64,000 nt of DNA from Futiania mangrovi (GCF_024158125.1 NZ_JAMZFT010000002.1:124001-188000); one strand, 5' to 3'. Shown: positions 1 through 7,934, numbered from the stretch's first letter. Numbers and translations are program-made. Notes: generated by a model from the sequence alone, not told the origin.

Positions 1-572
1 CCGGATTTCCCGAAGCTCTCCCGGTTCTCGGCATCGAAGTTCCAGGCGCCGCCGACGGGTGCATCCCCGTCCACCAGGATCGCGTCGCGGCGGCGCAGAT
101 GCCGGTACCAGTATTCGAGGACCAGCTCCCTGCGGCCCTCTGCCCAGGCGGCGAATTCCTCCGGCGTGGAGAGGAAATGCCGGTCGGGCAACATGTCGAG
201 GGGGAGGCCCGCCTCCTCCGCCGCCCCTTCCAACAGGCGCGCGACACGCCAGTCGCCAGGCAGGACCGCAGCGATGCGTTCCGGCCTGTGGCGGGCGACG
301 GCGCGCGCAAGCTCGCCCTCGAACGTGCCGGCGTTCTCGGCATCGTCGAGGCGCACATAGTTGACGGGCCGCCCCTTCTCTGCCGCCTCCGCCGCATAGT
401 GGCGCATGGCGGAGAAGAAGAGGACGAGGCGCTGGGCATGCTGCGGCACGTAGGTGGCCTCGTGCGCCACCTCCATCATCAGGACGCGGTCGCGGGCCGG
501 GTCGAAGCCGTCGAACAGGGCGCTGTCATGGTTCAGCTGGTCGCCGAACACGATGGCGAGGGTACGGGTCAT
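1..572 (-). CDS. Cryptochrome/photolyase-related protein (DPRP family), 3' part missing
   Basis: The reading frame starts with ATG at 572 and runs off the left edge, giving the first 190 or so residues. The N-terminus (MTRTLAIVFGDQLNHDSALF) and the later stretches RVLMMEVAHEATYVPQHAQR and VLEYWYRHLRRRDAILVDG are typical of the deoxyribodipyrimidine photolyase-related family, flavoproteins related to (6-4) photolyases and Fe-S cryptochromes. A role in repair of UV-damaged DNA or in light sensing is inferred from the family. The FAD-binding and Fe-S cysteine parts would lie outside the window, so activity cannot be judged. It is divergent from the gene starting near 663. Confidence 0.8.
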   Translation of the reverse strand, partial: MTRTLAIVFGDQLNHDSALFDGFDPARDRVLMMEVAHEATYVPQHAQRLVLFFSAMRHYAAEAAEKGRPVNYVRLDDAENAGTFEGELARAVARHRPERIAAVLPGDWRVARLLEGAAEEAGLPLDMLPDRHFLSTPEEFAAWAEGRRELVLEYWYRHLRRRDAILVDGDAPVGGAWNFDAENRESFGKS

Positions 573-662
573 GGCCCGTGATCTAGCGCGCCATCACGTT
601 GCCGTCATCGGGCAACGCCACGACTTCACGGAAGGCGGGGCAGCAAGGCTAGACTGCGGGAG

Positions 663-1442
663 ATGAGCGCCAAGGAGGACGGCAACAGCCTCATGCCTTC
701 AACCAACCCCCGCACGACCGCCGTGGACGACGCGCAAACCATCGCTGCGCTGCCCGACGACGCGCTGGCCGCCATGGCCGCGGCAGCGGACGAGGTGGAA
801 GCGATGGAACGAGCGCTCGCCCGCGCGGGACGCAACCCGGTCGGCCAGGTTCTGGCCGGGCAAGGCACGTTCTACGAGATGAACCACTACCCCGATGGCG
901 ACGTCTACGACGACGAGAGCCATGCCCAGTACTACTACCACGCGCACCGCACGGGCACGGCCGAGCATGGACACTTCCACACCTTCCTGCGCGCGAAGGG
1001 CATGGAGGCGCACATGAGCCCTGCGCCCTATGAAGGCAGCTGGCCGCGCCCGCTTGGCGACGATGCGATCGCCCACCTCGTCGCGGTGTCGATGGACAAG
1101 GCCGGCGCGCCCATCGGGCTGTTCACCACCAACCGCTGGGTCACGGGGGAGACGTTCTACGGCGCGCAAGACGTGATCTCGATGCTCGACAGCTTCGAGG
1201 TCGGCCACGCCTCTCCCTGCCTCGCGACCAACCGCTGGCTGACCGCCCTGCTCCGCCTCTACCGGCCGGATATCGCGCGCCTGGTGCGCGCCCGCGACGC
1301 ACAGATCAGGCTATGGGCGCTGCGGCATCCGGGCGAGGACGTGTTCGAGGACCGCGACCTCGAGATCGCCTCGGAACAGGCGATCTCGGTGCCTGAACGC
1401 ATCGCGGCCGTGCGGGTAGAAGCAGCGCGCCGCGGGATCTGA
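663..1442 (+). CDS. Conserved hypothetical protein (DUF6969-like)
   Basis: This 259-residue soluble protein has no signal peptide or membrane segment. A Tyr/His-rich stretch near residues 80-110 (FYEMNHYPDGDVYDDESHAQ, then YYYHAHRTGTAEHGHFHTF) and the motif TTNRWVTGETFY look like the conserved core of the DUF6969 family, from memory. The acidic/His-rich centre suggests metal or substrate binding, but no function is known to me. An internal ATG at 693 (MPSTNPRTTAV) is an alternative start. It stands alone between a divergent photolyase-like gene and a hairpin at 1484-1502. Confidence 0.6.
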   Translation: MSAKEDGNSLMPSTNPRTTAVDDAQTIAALPDDALAAMAAAADEVEAMERALARAGRNPVGQVLAGQGTFYEMNHYPDGDVYDDESHAQYYYHAHRTGTAEHGHFHTFLRAKGMEAHMSPAPYEGSWPRPLGDDAIAHLVAVSMDKAGAPIGLFTTNRWVTGETFYGAQDVISMLDSFEVGHASPCLATNRWLTALLRLYRPDIARLVRARDAQIRLWALRHPGEDVFEDRDLEIASEQAISVPERIAAVRVEAARRGI

Positions 1443-1483
1443 GACTGGCTGGAGCAGAACGCCCTGCCGGGAATGTCCTGCGC

Positions 1484-1502
1484 CGCGGCATCTTTTGCCG
1501 CG
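1484..1502. terminator. Hairpin downstream of the 663-1442 gene
   Basis: A 7-bp perfect stem (CGCGGCA / TGCCGCG) with a 5-nt loop lies 42 nt after the stop codon. There is no T-run, so a terminator role is only possible. Confidence 0.3.
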
Positions 1503-1720
1503 CAAGGTGCAGCAGCGGGGATGAACGTGAAACTGCCCCGCGCGGACATGCGCATTCAAGCCGGTCAAAGCGGCACATAATGAAACATCACAATCAATGC
1601 CGGAAGCGCGTCTCACGTCGCTGTGAGAGAGCGTGATTGGCACTTGAAGACGGCTTCTGCTGTTGTCGCTTTGCACGCATCGGCAAACAGGCCGCTGCGG
1701 AAAGACCGGAGCCTCTCGCC

Positions 1721-2200
1721 ATGACACGTACTTTCCTGACTGCCCTTGGTGCCGGCGCCAGCCTGGTTCTGGCCGTGGGCCTGACGCCGGCGGGCGCGTC
1801 CGCCGCTGGCGGCCAGAAGACAGTGATCGAACTGACCCAGACTGGCTGCCAGTTTCTCGAGCCGGAGGGAACCGACCACGGCTACACGACGACCGCGAAG
1901 GCCGATTGCGCGGCCGTGAACGCCCGCACGGGCGAAGACCGCCTCGCCGCCTCCAGGGTGATGACGCTGAAGCCCGGCACCTATGTCTTCCGGGTGACCA
2001 ACCGCGACGTGCCCTACGGCCTCGGCTTCTGGATCCGGGGCGACGGCGCGATCGGGCGGGCGACGCTGCCGTCCGCGTCGGGCGGTGGCCTCTCGAAGGG
2101 CGTGACGAAGGACTACGAGATCACGCTGACGCCCGGCGACTATGTCTATTCCTGCCCGCTGAACCCGACGCCCGACTATCGAATCCGGGTCGAGGGCTGA
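1721..2200 (+). CDS. Secreted cupredoxin-like protein
   Basis: The likely start is ATG 1721, which gives a Sec signal peptide (MTRTFLTALGAGASLVLAVG, cleavage near GASA/AGG) and a 159-residue precursor. The mature part shows a cupredoxin-like beta pattern: LKPGTYVFRVTNRDVPYGLG, then VTKDYEITLTPGDYVYSCPL and a C-terminal YRIRVEG. The usual first His ligand after the VTN strand is absent, and the CxxxxH loop is replaced by CPLNPTPDYR, so type 1 copper binding is doubtful. A periplasmic role is inferred. It is 127 nt upstream of the Cys-rich peptide gene on the same strand. The frame stays open upstream to 1637, but that start would bury the signal peptide. Confidence 0.6.
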   Translation: MTRTFLTALGAGASLVLAVGLTPAGASAAGGQKTVIELTQTGCQFLEPEGTDHGYTTTAKADCAAVNARTGEDRLAASRVMTLKPGTYVFRVTNRDVPYGLGFWIRGDGAIGRATLPSASGGGLSKGVTKDYEITLTPGDYVYSCPLNPTPDYRIRVEG

Positions 2201-2327
2201 GCCTGACCGAGGCACATGCGTGCCCCCCGGAGATGGCGGACAGGCCCCCGCCAGATGCGGCATGAAATGGGCCTTTCAGGGATGCGGCATCCTGCCCGCG
2301 CCCCGACGACACAGGGAGAGAACGACC

Positions 2328-2594
2328 ATGACCACGCGCACCAAGCTGCTTGCAACGACCGCCATGATACCGCTCGCCCTCGGCCTCGCGGCCGGGCTGA
2401 GCGTGGGGGGGACGGCAACGGGCCTCGACGTCGCGCACGCCGCCTGCGGCCCCTGCAAGCCGAAGAACCCCTGCGCAGCGAAGAACCCGTGTGCGGCCAA
2501 TCCTTGCGCGGCGAAGAACCCGTGTGCCGCGAAGAACCCCTGCGCGGCCAACCCGTGCGCGGCGAAGAACCCCTGCGCCGCCAAGAAATCCTGA
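2328..2594 (+). CDS. Secreted Cys-rich NPCAA-repeat peptide
   Basis: ATG 2328 is preceded by an AGGGAGAG ribosome site. The 88-residue product has a signal peptide of about 38 residues ending in DVAHA. The mature peptide opens with ACGPC and continues with repeated (K)NPCAA units, 9 Cys in all, spaced 4-6 residues apart, with no aromatic residue. A 17-residue super-unit (KNPCAAKNPCAANPCAA) occurs twice, then part of a third. No enzyme domain is present. Regular Cys spacing with Lys suggests a periplasmic metal-binding or redox peptide, which is inference. It may be co-expressed with the cupredoxin-like gene upstream and ends before a strong hairpin. Confidence 0.75.
   Translation: MTTRTKLLATTAMIPLALGLAAGLSVGGTATGLDVAHAACGPCKPKNPCAAKNPCAANPCAAKNPCAAKNPCAANPCAAKNPCAAKKS
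2462..2588 (+). repeat. 51-bp tandem repeat inside the Cys-rich gene
   Basis: Two full 51-bp units (2462-2512 and 2513-2563) and a half unit (2564-2588) encode the 17-residue super-repeat. Copies differ mostly at third codon positions, so the protein repeat is kept while the DNA has diverged. Confidence 0.85.
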
Positions 2595-2619
2595 CGCGCG
2601 CCAGGCGCACCAGAACCCG

Positions 2620-2653
2620 ATGCGCCGCCGGGGAACCCCCTCCGGCGGCGCAT
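2620..2653. terminator. Bidirectional terminator hairpin
   Basis: A perfect 12-bp stem (ATGCGCCGCCGG / CCGGCGGCGCAT) with a 10-nt loop lies between the convergent Cys-rich gene and RTX gene. It lacks a T-run on either side but is the only strong hairpin there. Confidence 0.55.
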
Positions 2654-2717
2654 GGGACGCACGTGCTGCGGCCTCCGCGCACGGCGGCCCGAACTGAACG
2701 GAGAAGCTCCGGCCTCG

Positions 2718-3401
2718 TTACTGCCGGCTGATGTTGATCTCCTCCCAGCCGGTGACTCCGGGCACATCGGCCCAGCCGCCGCCCGTCTGGTACTGCAGGC
2801 GGGCCTGGCCGTCCTCGTCCTGCACGGCGCGCAGGTTCGGATCGCCCGGGCCGGCGCGCACCTCCAGCGTGTCCCCGCCACCAAGCCAGCGCGGAGTGTT
2901 GCTGCTGCCGTCGATCCCATAGCCGGGCTGACCGCGATCGAGGCGGAACAGGTCCGATGCGTTCACGACTGCGTAATCGTTCCCGCTGCCGCCGTCGAAG
3001 CTGTCGATCGTGCCGTAGGGATTGGCGTAATAGTCGTCGCCGGGACCGCCTTCGATCCGGCCGAACGTGCCGCCTTGCTGGCCAAGGAAGGAATCCGCGC
3101 CGGGACCGCCATTCGCCCCCGTCAGTTCTCCGCCGGGGGTGAGCCTGAACGTGTCGCTTCCACCCCCGCCGTAGACGAAGTTTGCATGGCCCGGGCCGAC
3201 GATGAACGTGTCCGGTCCGTCCGTCCCTTCCAGACGCGCCCCATTGCCGGGCACGTTGAAGGTCTCGCCGCCGCTACTCCCGCCGAAGAAGCCCCAGGCG
3301 ACCTGATCGCCGCCAGTTTCGGGCAAGGCGAAGTCGCCGTCCGCCGCGTCGCCGCCGGTGACAAGGGTACCCGCCTCGAGATTGCTGGATATGACACTCA
3401 T
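2718..3401 (-). CDS. RTX-type calcium-binding repeat protein 1
   Basis: The 227-residue protein has no signal peptide. Its centre (about residues 60-150) carries degenerate glycine/aspartate nonapeptides such as YGGGGSDTF, NGGPGADSF, EGGPGDDYY and DGGSGNDYA, the pattern that binds Ca2+ in hemolysin-type RTX proteins. There is no catalytic domain. The C-terminus (NLRAVQDEDG ... WADVPGVTGWEEINI) matches that of the next gene, marking a shared end domain. Such proteins usually leave the cell by type I secretion, but no ABC/MFP pair is in the window. ATG 3401 has a good CAGGAG ribosome site. Confidence 0.7.
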   Translation of the reverse strand: MSVISSNLEAGTLVTGGDAADGDFALPETGGDQVAWGFFGGSSGGETFNVPGNGARLEGTDGPDTFIVGPGHANFVYGGGGSDTFRLTPGGELTGANGGPGADSFLGQQGGTFGRIEGGPGDDYYANPYGTIDSFDGGSGNDYAVVNASDLFRLDRGQPGYGIDGSSNTPRWLGGGDTLEVRAGPGDPNLRAVQDEDGQARLQYQTGGGWADVPGVTGWEEINISRQ

Positions 3402-3459
3402 GTTTGACTCCTGCTGTTGCCGCCGGGGTGCGCCCGGCAGGGATCCGCTTCCTGGCGCT

Positions 3460-4149
3460 TCAACCGGGGATGTAGCGGGGATCCTTCTGGATGTAGATGT
3501 TCTCGAAGTTCTGGACCTGGGGAACGCGCGACCAACTGCCGCTGGCGTCCCGGACCATCAGGTCCATGCCGCCGTCATCGTTGCGGACGGCCTGCATATC
3601 GGGATCGCCCGGCTGGGTGATGACACGCAGCGTGTCGCCCTCTCCGCCAACACCGCTGCCGAGGAAGCCGTTGCTTCCGCCGTCGATACGACTGGCCTGG
3701 GAGATCGTGTTCCAGTCGGTGATCATCCGGTCGTCGCCGGAGCCGAGGTCGTAGACCGCGTTGTTTCCGGGACTGCGCACCGTGACCAAGTCGTCGCCCG
3801 CGCCGGCGACCAGTTCGCGTCCGACCATGCCGTCGAAGCTGTCGTTTCCCGGCCCGAGATCGGCGAACTTGACGTAGCCGTTTGCCGTGTCGTCTCCGCG
3901 GCCCGTGGAGACATAATTCCACGCGCCGCTGACGGAATCGTCGCCGCCGGTGCCTTCGTAATTGGTCATCTCGCCCAGGGCGCGAGGATCGGCATGGACC
4001 TTCTCGCCCGGTCCACCGCCGAACAGCGCCACCTGCGTGCCACCCTCGCTGCCCGTCGCCGGGCTCGTGTCGGGCAGGGCGAAATCGCCGCCGGTCTCAG
4101 GCACAATGAGGGGTTCGGCGCCCGCGGCGCCGCCGATCGAACTGCTCAT
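3460..4149 (-). CDS. RTX-type calcium-binding repeat protein 2
   Basis: Start ATG 4149 (MSSSIGGAAGAEPLIVPETG) is preferred to an upstream ATG because the N-terminus then matches the neighbouring paralogue (ALPETGGD / FALPDTSP). The 229-residue product has repeats GTGGDDSVS, STGRGDDTA, LGPGNDSFD, GAGDDLVTV and LGSGDDRMI, followed by IDGGSNGF and an end domain (DMQAVRNDDGG ... VPQVQNFENIYI) shared with RTX protein 1. It probably starts a two-gene operon with it (58 nt apart). Extracellular location and Ca2+ binding are family-based inference. Palindromes upstream at 4208-4261 may control it. Confidence 0.7.
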   Translation of the reverse strand: MSSSIGGAAGAEPLIVPETGGDFALPDTSPATGSEGGTQVALFGGGPGEKVHADPRALGEMTNYEGTGGDDSVSGAWNYVSTGRGDDTANGYVKFADLGPGNDSFDGMVGRELVAGAGDDLVTVRSPGNNAVYDLGSGDDRMITDWNTISQASRIDGGSNGFLGSGVGGEGDTLRVITQPGDPDMQAVRNDDGGMDLMVRDASGSWSRVPQVQNFENIYIQKDPRYIPG

Positions 4150-4206
4150 GATGTAGCTCCCAGTGATGCGGATCCGGCCAAGGATCCGCTGCCCTTCGAG
4201 GACCGG

Positions 4207-4261
4207 TTTGTCACGGGGCCAACCGTGACCAATCCTCACCGTGGTTAATCCCATATTGGGA
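4207..4261 (-). promoter_or_regulatory. Inverted repeats upstream of the RTX pair
   Basis: Two dyads precede the RTX start. At 4207-4232 the arms TTTGTCACGG and CCGTGACCAA flank GGCCAA with one mismatch. At 4249-4261 there is TCCCATATTGGGA with a 3-nt centre. They are likely operator or promoter elements; the regulator is unknown. Confidence 0.4.
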
Positions 4262-4315
4262 CATTACTGTCAACCAATGTGAGAAAATTTTGTCGTTCTT
4301 CTACCTGGGGGTGTT

Positions 4316-5587
4316 TCAGGCCGCCGCCTGTCCTGCCTCAGCGGGACGTTCCTTCACGCGGGCAGCGGGAAGACGCACCGTCGCTGTCGTGCCGATGCCG
4401 AGCTTGCTTGCCAGGATCAGCCGGCCGCCATGCTGTTCGGCGATCTGCTTGACGAGCGGCAGGCCGAGCCCGGTCCCTCCCGCGGTCCTGGTCAGCGCGG
4501 TCTCGACCCGCTCGAAGGGTTCGAGCACCTTGCCCAGGTCGCGCTCGGCGATACCGATGCCATTGTCGCGGACGATGAAGGCGAAACCCGCCGGATCGCA
4601 GACGGTCTCCACCGCGACCCGCCCGCCCGGATGGGTAAACTTGATCGCGTTCGACCCGAGATTAAGCAGCGCCTGCCGCAACAGCCGGGGATCGGCGCAG
4701 AGGACGAGGCCGCGGTCGCCTTCCGCCACCGGCAGGATGTCGAGGGCAACCCCCTTCGCGCCGGCTTGCTCGCGCAGGAGGCGATGCACATCGGCGAGTA
4801 CGCCGGACGGGCAGACGTCCTCTTCATGCAGGACGATCTTGCCCGATTCGGCCCGCATCAGGTCGAGGATGTCGTTGATGATCGACAGGAGGTGCCGGCC
4901 GCTCGCATGGATGTCCTCGGCATAGTCGCGGTAACGCGGTCCCTGGGTGGCATAGGGGCCGAACATCTCGCCGCGCACGATGTCGGAGAAGCCGATGATC
5001 GCGTTCAAAGGGGTGCGCAATTCGTGGCTGACGACGGCCAGGAACTCGGACTTGGACCGGCTGGCCGCCTTCGCCTCGCGCGCGAGGTCGACGGCCATGC
5101 GCTTCTGGGTCTCGAGCATCCGGGCGAGAGCAAAGCCTGTCCTCTCGGCACGCTCCCAGCGGTGACGTACGGCAAACAGGATCGGCAACGTCATCAGCGC
5201 CAGCAGGCCGGCCTCGGCCACCGGCCCGCCGGCCTGGGACAGGAAGGACAGCCCCGACATCGCACCGAGGTAAAGCACTGCCATCATCACGATGGCCCGG
5301 AAGCACGCCGGCATCGCGACAAGGCTGCCGAGCATCAGAAGGTTCGCACCGTGGAGAGCGAGGTGCGCCGCGCCATCGTCGAGTACGCCTCCCGCAATGA
5401 CGAGCAGAAGACCCCATGCCGCTACAGCAGCCGCCGCAGTGCCGCGGTCAACGGCGGACGAGCGGCCCCGGTTCTCGCAATATGCGTGCGCCGCCTCTGG
5501 ATCGTTGAAGGCAAGCGTCAGGGGGTGAACCGTGATTGGCTCGACCGTGCCGATGATCCGCCGTTCGGCTTCCCTGTCCCAATCCAT
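4316..5587 (-). CDS. Membrane-bound sensor histidine kinase
   Basis: Start ATG 5587 (MDWDREAERRIIGTVEPIT) is chosen because the longer frame upstream is Arg-rich junk. The 423-residue protein has about four or five membrane segments in residues 50-140, a coiled linker (ERTGFALARMLETQKRMAVD), a HisKA domain with the phospho-acceptor His188 in VVSHELRTPLNAIIGF, and an HATPase domain with N-box NLGSNAIKFT, G1 DNGIGI and G2 GTGLGL. It lacks a receiver domain. It autophosphorylates and passes phosphate to an unknown partner; no response regulator is nearby, though an orphan HPt gene lies about 2 kb away. Confidence 0.9.
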   Translation of the reverse strand: MDWDREAERRIIGTVEPITVHPLTLAFNDPEAAHAYCENRGRSSAVDRGTAAAAVAAWGLLLVIAGGVLDDGAAHLALHGANLLMLGSLVAMPACFRAIVMMAVLYLGAMSGLSFLSQAGGPVAEAGLLALMTLPILFAVRHRWERAERTGFALARMLETQKRMAVDLAREAKAASRSKSEFLAVVSHELRTPLNAIIGFSDIVRGEMFGPYATQGPRYRDYAEDIHASGRHLLSIINDILDLMRAESGKIVLHEEDVCPSGVLADVHRLLREQAGAKGVALDILPVAEGDRGLVLCADPRLLRQALLNLGSNAIKFTHPGGRVAVETVCDPAGFAFIVRDNGIGIAERDLGKVLEPFERVETALTRTAGGTGLGLPLVKQIAEQHGGRLILASKLGIGTTATVRLPAARVKERPAEAGQAAA

Positions 5588-5660
5588 CGCCCCGTGCGCT
5601 CCGTTGCCGCAAGCCGCCAGACTCGCGCATGAATTGAACGTCCGGCATATGAATAAACCG

Positions 5661-6395
5661 TCAAGGGTATCGGCGCCCGCCCTCGGCCCGTGCGCCGAAC
5701 TCGCGTTCCACCTCGATCCGGCGCGCCTCCAGCTGCGCCGCCGGAACGGACCATGCCGCCTCGGCCCGCACCCGCGCCCCTTCGCCGGCGGCCACGGCCG
5801 CCTGCGTCGCCCGCAACCGGTCGGCCGCATCGGGGCGATCGGCCACCATTCGCCGGGTTGCGCCCAGCGTCCGGCGCGCCTCGAACACGGCTGCCTCGGC
5901 CGCCGTCAGCACGGCTTCGGCCTCGGCCAGGCGCGCCTCGATCACCGGGGTCGGCAGGAATTCTTCCGGGAACGCGGGCGCCGCGGGCAGGCGCGGGATC
6001 ACGCGGCGCGTGAGGTCTGTCACGACCGTGCCCCGCCGGACGGGCCGTACCGCCGGCTCTCCGGTACCGGCCAGAAGATCGGCCGCCGGCTGCGCCAGCC
6101 GGGCAAGCGCCGCGAGCGTATCGGGCCCTGCAGCCGCCATGTCCCGGCCCGGACCCGACGCTGTCGTCCCGAAAGAAGGCGCCGGCGACGCGCCAGGCAG
6201 CGAGTCTGCGGTTCGCGGCAGGATCAGCGCGACACCGGCGCAAAGCAGCACGAGACTGAGGAGCACGCTCATCCGCGGGCCGCCTGCCGCGGGTCTGGCG
6301 ATGCGCGCACGCAGGCGCTGCGCGGCAGCATGGGAGGCATTGTCGCCGCCCGGCACCGCGCCGGCGCGGACGGTCACTGCGGCAAGGTCGGGCAT
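5661..6395 (-). CDS. Single-pass membrane protein with coiled coil, unknown function
   Basis: ATG 6395 (MPDLAAVTVRAGAVPGGDN) follows a GAGGG ribosome site and gives 244 residues. One membrane segment (VLLSLVLLCAGVALIL, about residues 43-58) follows a basic cytoplasmic start. A Pro/Ala-rich linker comes next, then an Ala/Glu/Arg helix (EARLAEAEAVLTAAEAAVFE onward) predicted to form a coiled coil. I recognise no family. The layout resembles envelope or division-related scaffold proteins, but that is only an analogy. It lies between the kinase and the DUF924 gene on the same strand. Confidence 0.5.
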   Translation of the reverse strand: MPDLAAVTVRAGAVPGGDNASHAAAQRLRARIARPAAGGPRMSVLLSLVLLCAGVALILPRTADSLPGASPAPSFGTTASGPGRDMAAAGPDTLAALARLAQPAADLLAGTGEPAVRPVRRGTVVTDLTRRVIPRLPAAPAFPEEFLPTPVIEARLAEAEAVLTAAEAAVFEARRTLGATRRMVADRPDAADRLRATQAAVAAGEGARVRAEAAWSVPAAQLEARRIEVEREFGARAEGGRRYP

Positions 6396-6460
6396 GGATC
6401 CCTCACGCAACTGGTACGGACACAACCGTCACCGGTTACGCAAGGACGATGCCAGACGGC

Positions 6461-7018
6461 TCAGGGCACGTAGCCGCCGCCTTCCAGATAGGCGGTTTCC
6501 TCCTCCGTGGACACCCGGCCCAGGGCGGCGTTGCGGTGCGGGAAGCGCCCGAACCGGGCGATCATGTCGCGGTGCTGGATCGCGTGATGCAGCGTGTTGG
6601 GATTGTCGAGCCGGGTGCGGACGAGGTCGACGCACAACTCCTGATCCTCCAGCGCCTCCGAATGCATGAAGGGCATGTAGCAGAACGGGCGCAAGGCCTC
6701 CTCGATCCGCCGGTCGTGCCCGGCCTCGAGCATCAGCCGCGCGACCGCGCGGGCGGCGGCGTCGGTCGTGAATGCCTTGGCGCTGTCCCGGAACATGTTG
6801 CGCGGGAACTGGTCGAGCACGATGACGAGGGAGAGTGCGTCCTTCCCCTCCCGCGCCCAGTGGGCGAGCGCGCCGCCCTTCGCCGCTTGCCAGAGCGGCA
6901 GGAACCGCCTCCGGATCTCGGCATCGACGGCGTCGTCCTTGCGGAACCAGCCACTCGGTCCGAGATCGCGCCAGAAGTCGAGGACCGCGCCGGGTCCGGG
7001 AAGGCTCGCTGCCGTCAT
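6461..7018 (-). CDS. DUF924 family protein
   Basis: The 185-residue protein starts at ATG 7018 (MTAASLPGPGAVLDFWRDLG) and shows the DUF924 signature: FWRDLGPSGWFRKDDAVD at the start, LVIVLDQFPRNMFRDSAKAF in the middle, then FCYMPFMHSEALEDQE and a C-terminal FGRFPHRNAALGR. Members are all-helical, TPR-like soluble proteins of unknown role, common in proteobacteria. The start overlaps the MOSC gene stop by 4 nt (ATGA), so the two are translationally coupled. Confidence 0.85.
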   Translation of the reverse strand: MTAASLPGPGAVLDFWRDLGPSGWFRKDDAVDAEIRRRFLPLWQAAKGGALAHWAREGKDALSLVIVLDQFPRNMFRDSAKAFTTDAAARAVARLMLEAGHDRRIEEALRPFCYMPFMHSEALEDQELCVDLVRTRLDNPNTLHHAIQHRDMIARFGRFPHRNAALGRVSTEEETAYLEGGGYVP

Positions 7019-7470
7019 GCCGCGCCCTCCTCCGGCACGAACTGCACCCGGTCGCCGAGCCGCAGCGTCCCGCCGCGCAGCACGCGGCAGGTCACGCCGC
7101 CCCGCCATTCCGGATCCAGCAGGCGGCGCAGGCCCGGACGCTCCTGCTCCATACGGCTGCAGGGCTCGGTCTCACCGGTGATTGCAAGCAGCGCATCGCC
7201 AATGCTCAGGCATCCCCCGGATGCGCGCGGATTGGAGAGACCGCCAACATAAAGGTTCGCCCGCCGAAGTGTCCAGGCAAGCCGCCCGCCGGCATCGGCG
7301 CACACCCGTGCCCAATCCTCCTCGAACAGCACCGAAACCTGCCGGCCGTCAAGCGTGCCGCGCCAGTCGCCGTCCAGTCCGTGCACCGGATCGAGCGCGG
7401 CCTGCGAACGCATGCTCATCGGCGCACGCGTGCGGGCCTTGACTGCAATTCCGAGAAGCCGTCCGCTCAT
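7015..7470 (-). CDS. MOSC domain protein
   Basis: This 151-residue protein is a minimal MOSC (molybdenum cofactor sulfurase C-terminal) domain. The conserved stretch ITGETEPCSRMEQERPGL holds the invariant Cys of the family, followed by GGVTCRVLRGGTLRLGDRVQ. MOSC proteins bind or transfer sulfur or molybdenum cofactor; whether this one handles Moco is inferred. An N-terminal GIAVKARTRAPM stretch is also family-like. It is the first gene of a pair with DUF924. Confidence 0.85.
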   Translation of the reverse strand: MSGRLLGIAVKARTRAPMSMRSQAALDPVHGLDGDWRGTLDGRQVSVLFEEDWARVCADAGGRLAWTLRRANLYVGGLSNPRASGGCLSIGDALLAITGETEPCSRMEQERPGLRRLLDPEWRGGVTCRVLRGGTLRLGDRVQFVPEEGAA

Positions 7471-7547
7471 GCGCCGCCCCGTGCCGTTGCAAATCCGGCT
7501 GAGAGTCTAGGGCGTGACGCGCGCGGCGCAAGTGAGGCCGGTGTTGC

Positions 7548-7934
7548 TCAGCCCACCTGCCGGGCTGCCGTACCGTCGTCGAGCACGCACGCGAAGGCGT
7601 GCAGCACCCGGGGCCAGTCTGCGCAGATCGACGCGAACGCGGCTTCCGCGGCAGCGAGGTCGCCTTCGCGGGCGGCCGCCTCGACCTTGCGGGCGGCCTC
7701 GGACACGGACCGTGCGCCGGCATTCGCCGCACCCGACTTCAGGCTGTGCGCCGCATCGGCGACGGCGGCCGCATCCGCCGCAGAGAAGCCGGCCTCCAAA
7801 CTGGAAAGCAGCCCCTCGCCGCTGCGCTCGAAGGCCTGGACGATGCGGCCGAGAACGCTCGGCATGCCGGGCCGCTGCAGCGATTGCAGCGCGCCGATCG
7901 TCTCCATGTCGAGCAGGTCGGTCGGTTGGGTCAT
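7548..7934 (-). CDS. Histidine phosphotransfer (HPt) domain protein
   Basis: The 128-residue helical protein contains an HPt motif, AAHSLKSGAANAGA, with His63 as the likely phospho-acceptor. The rest fits a four-helix bundle (VLGRIVQAFERSGEGLLSSL before, VSEAARKVEAAAREGDLAAA after). HPt proteins relay phosphate between receiver domains in phosphorelays. It is an orphan: no hybrid kinase or response regulator adjoins it, and the kinase at 4316-5587 has no receiver domain, so a direct partnership is not shown. Confidence 0.85.
   Translation of the reverse strand: MTQPTDLLDMETIGALQSLQRPGMPSVLGRIVQAFERSGEGLLSSLEAGFSAADAAAVADAAHSLKSGAANAGARSVSEAARKVEAAAREGDLAAAEAAFASICADWPRVLHAFACVLDDGTAARQVG

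Noticed and set aside
2462-2588. Short repeats that could be taken for a CRISPR array
   Set aside because: They are in frame inside a secreted Cys-rich protein, with no unique spacers and no cas genes nearby.
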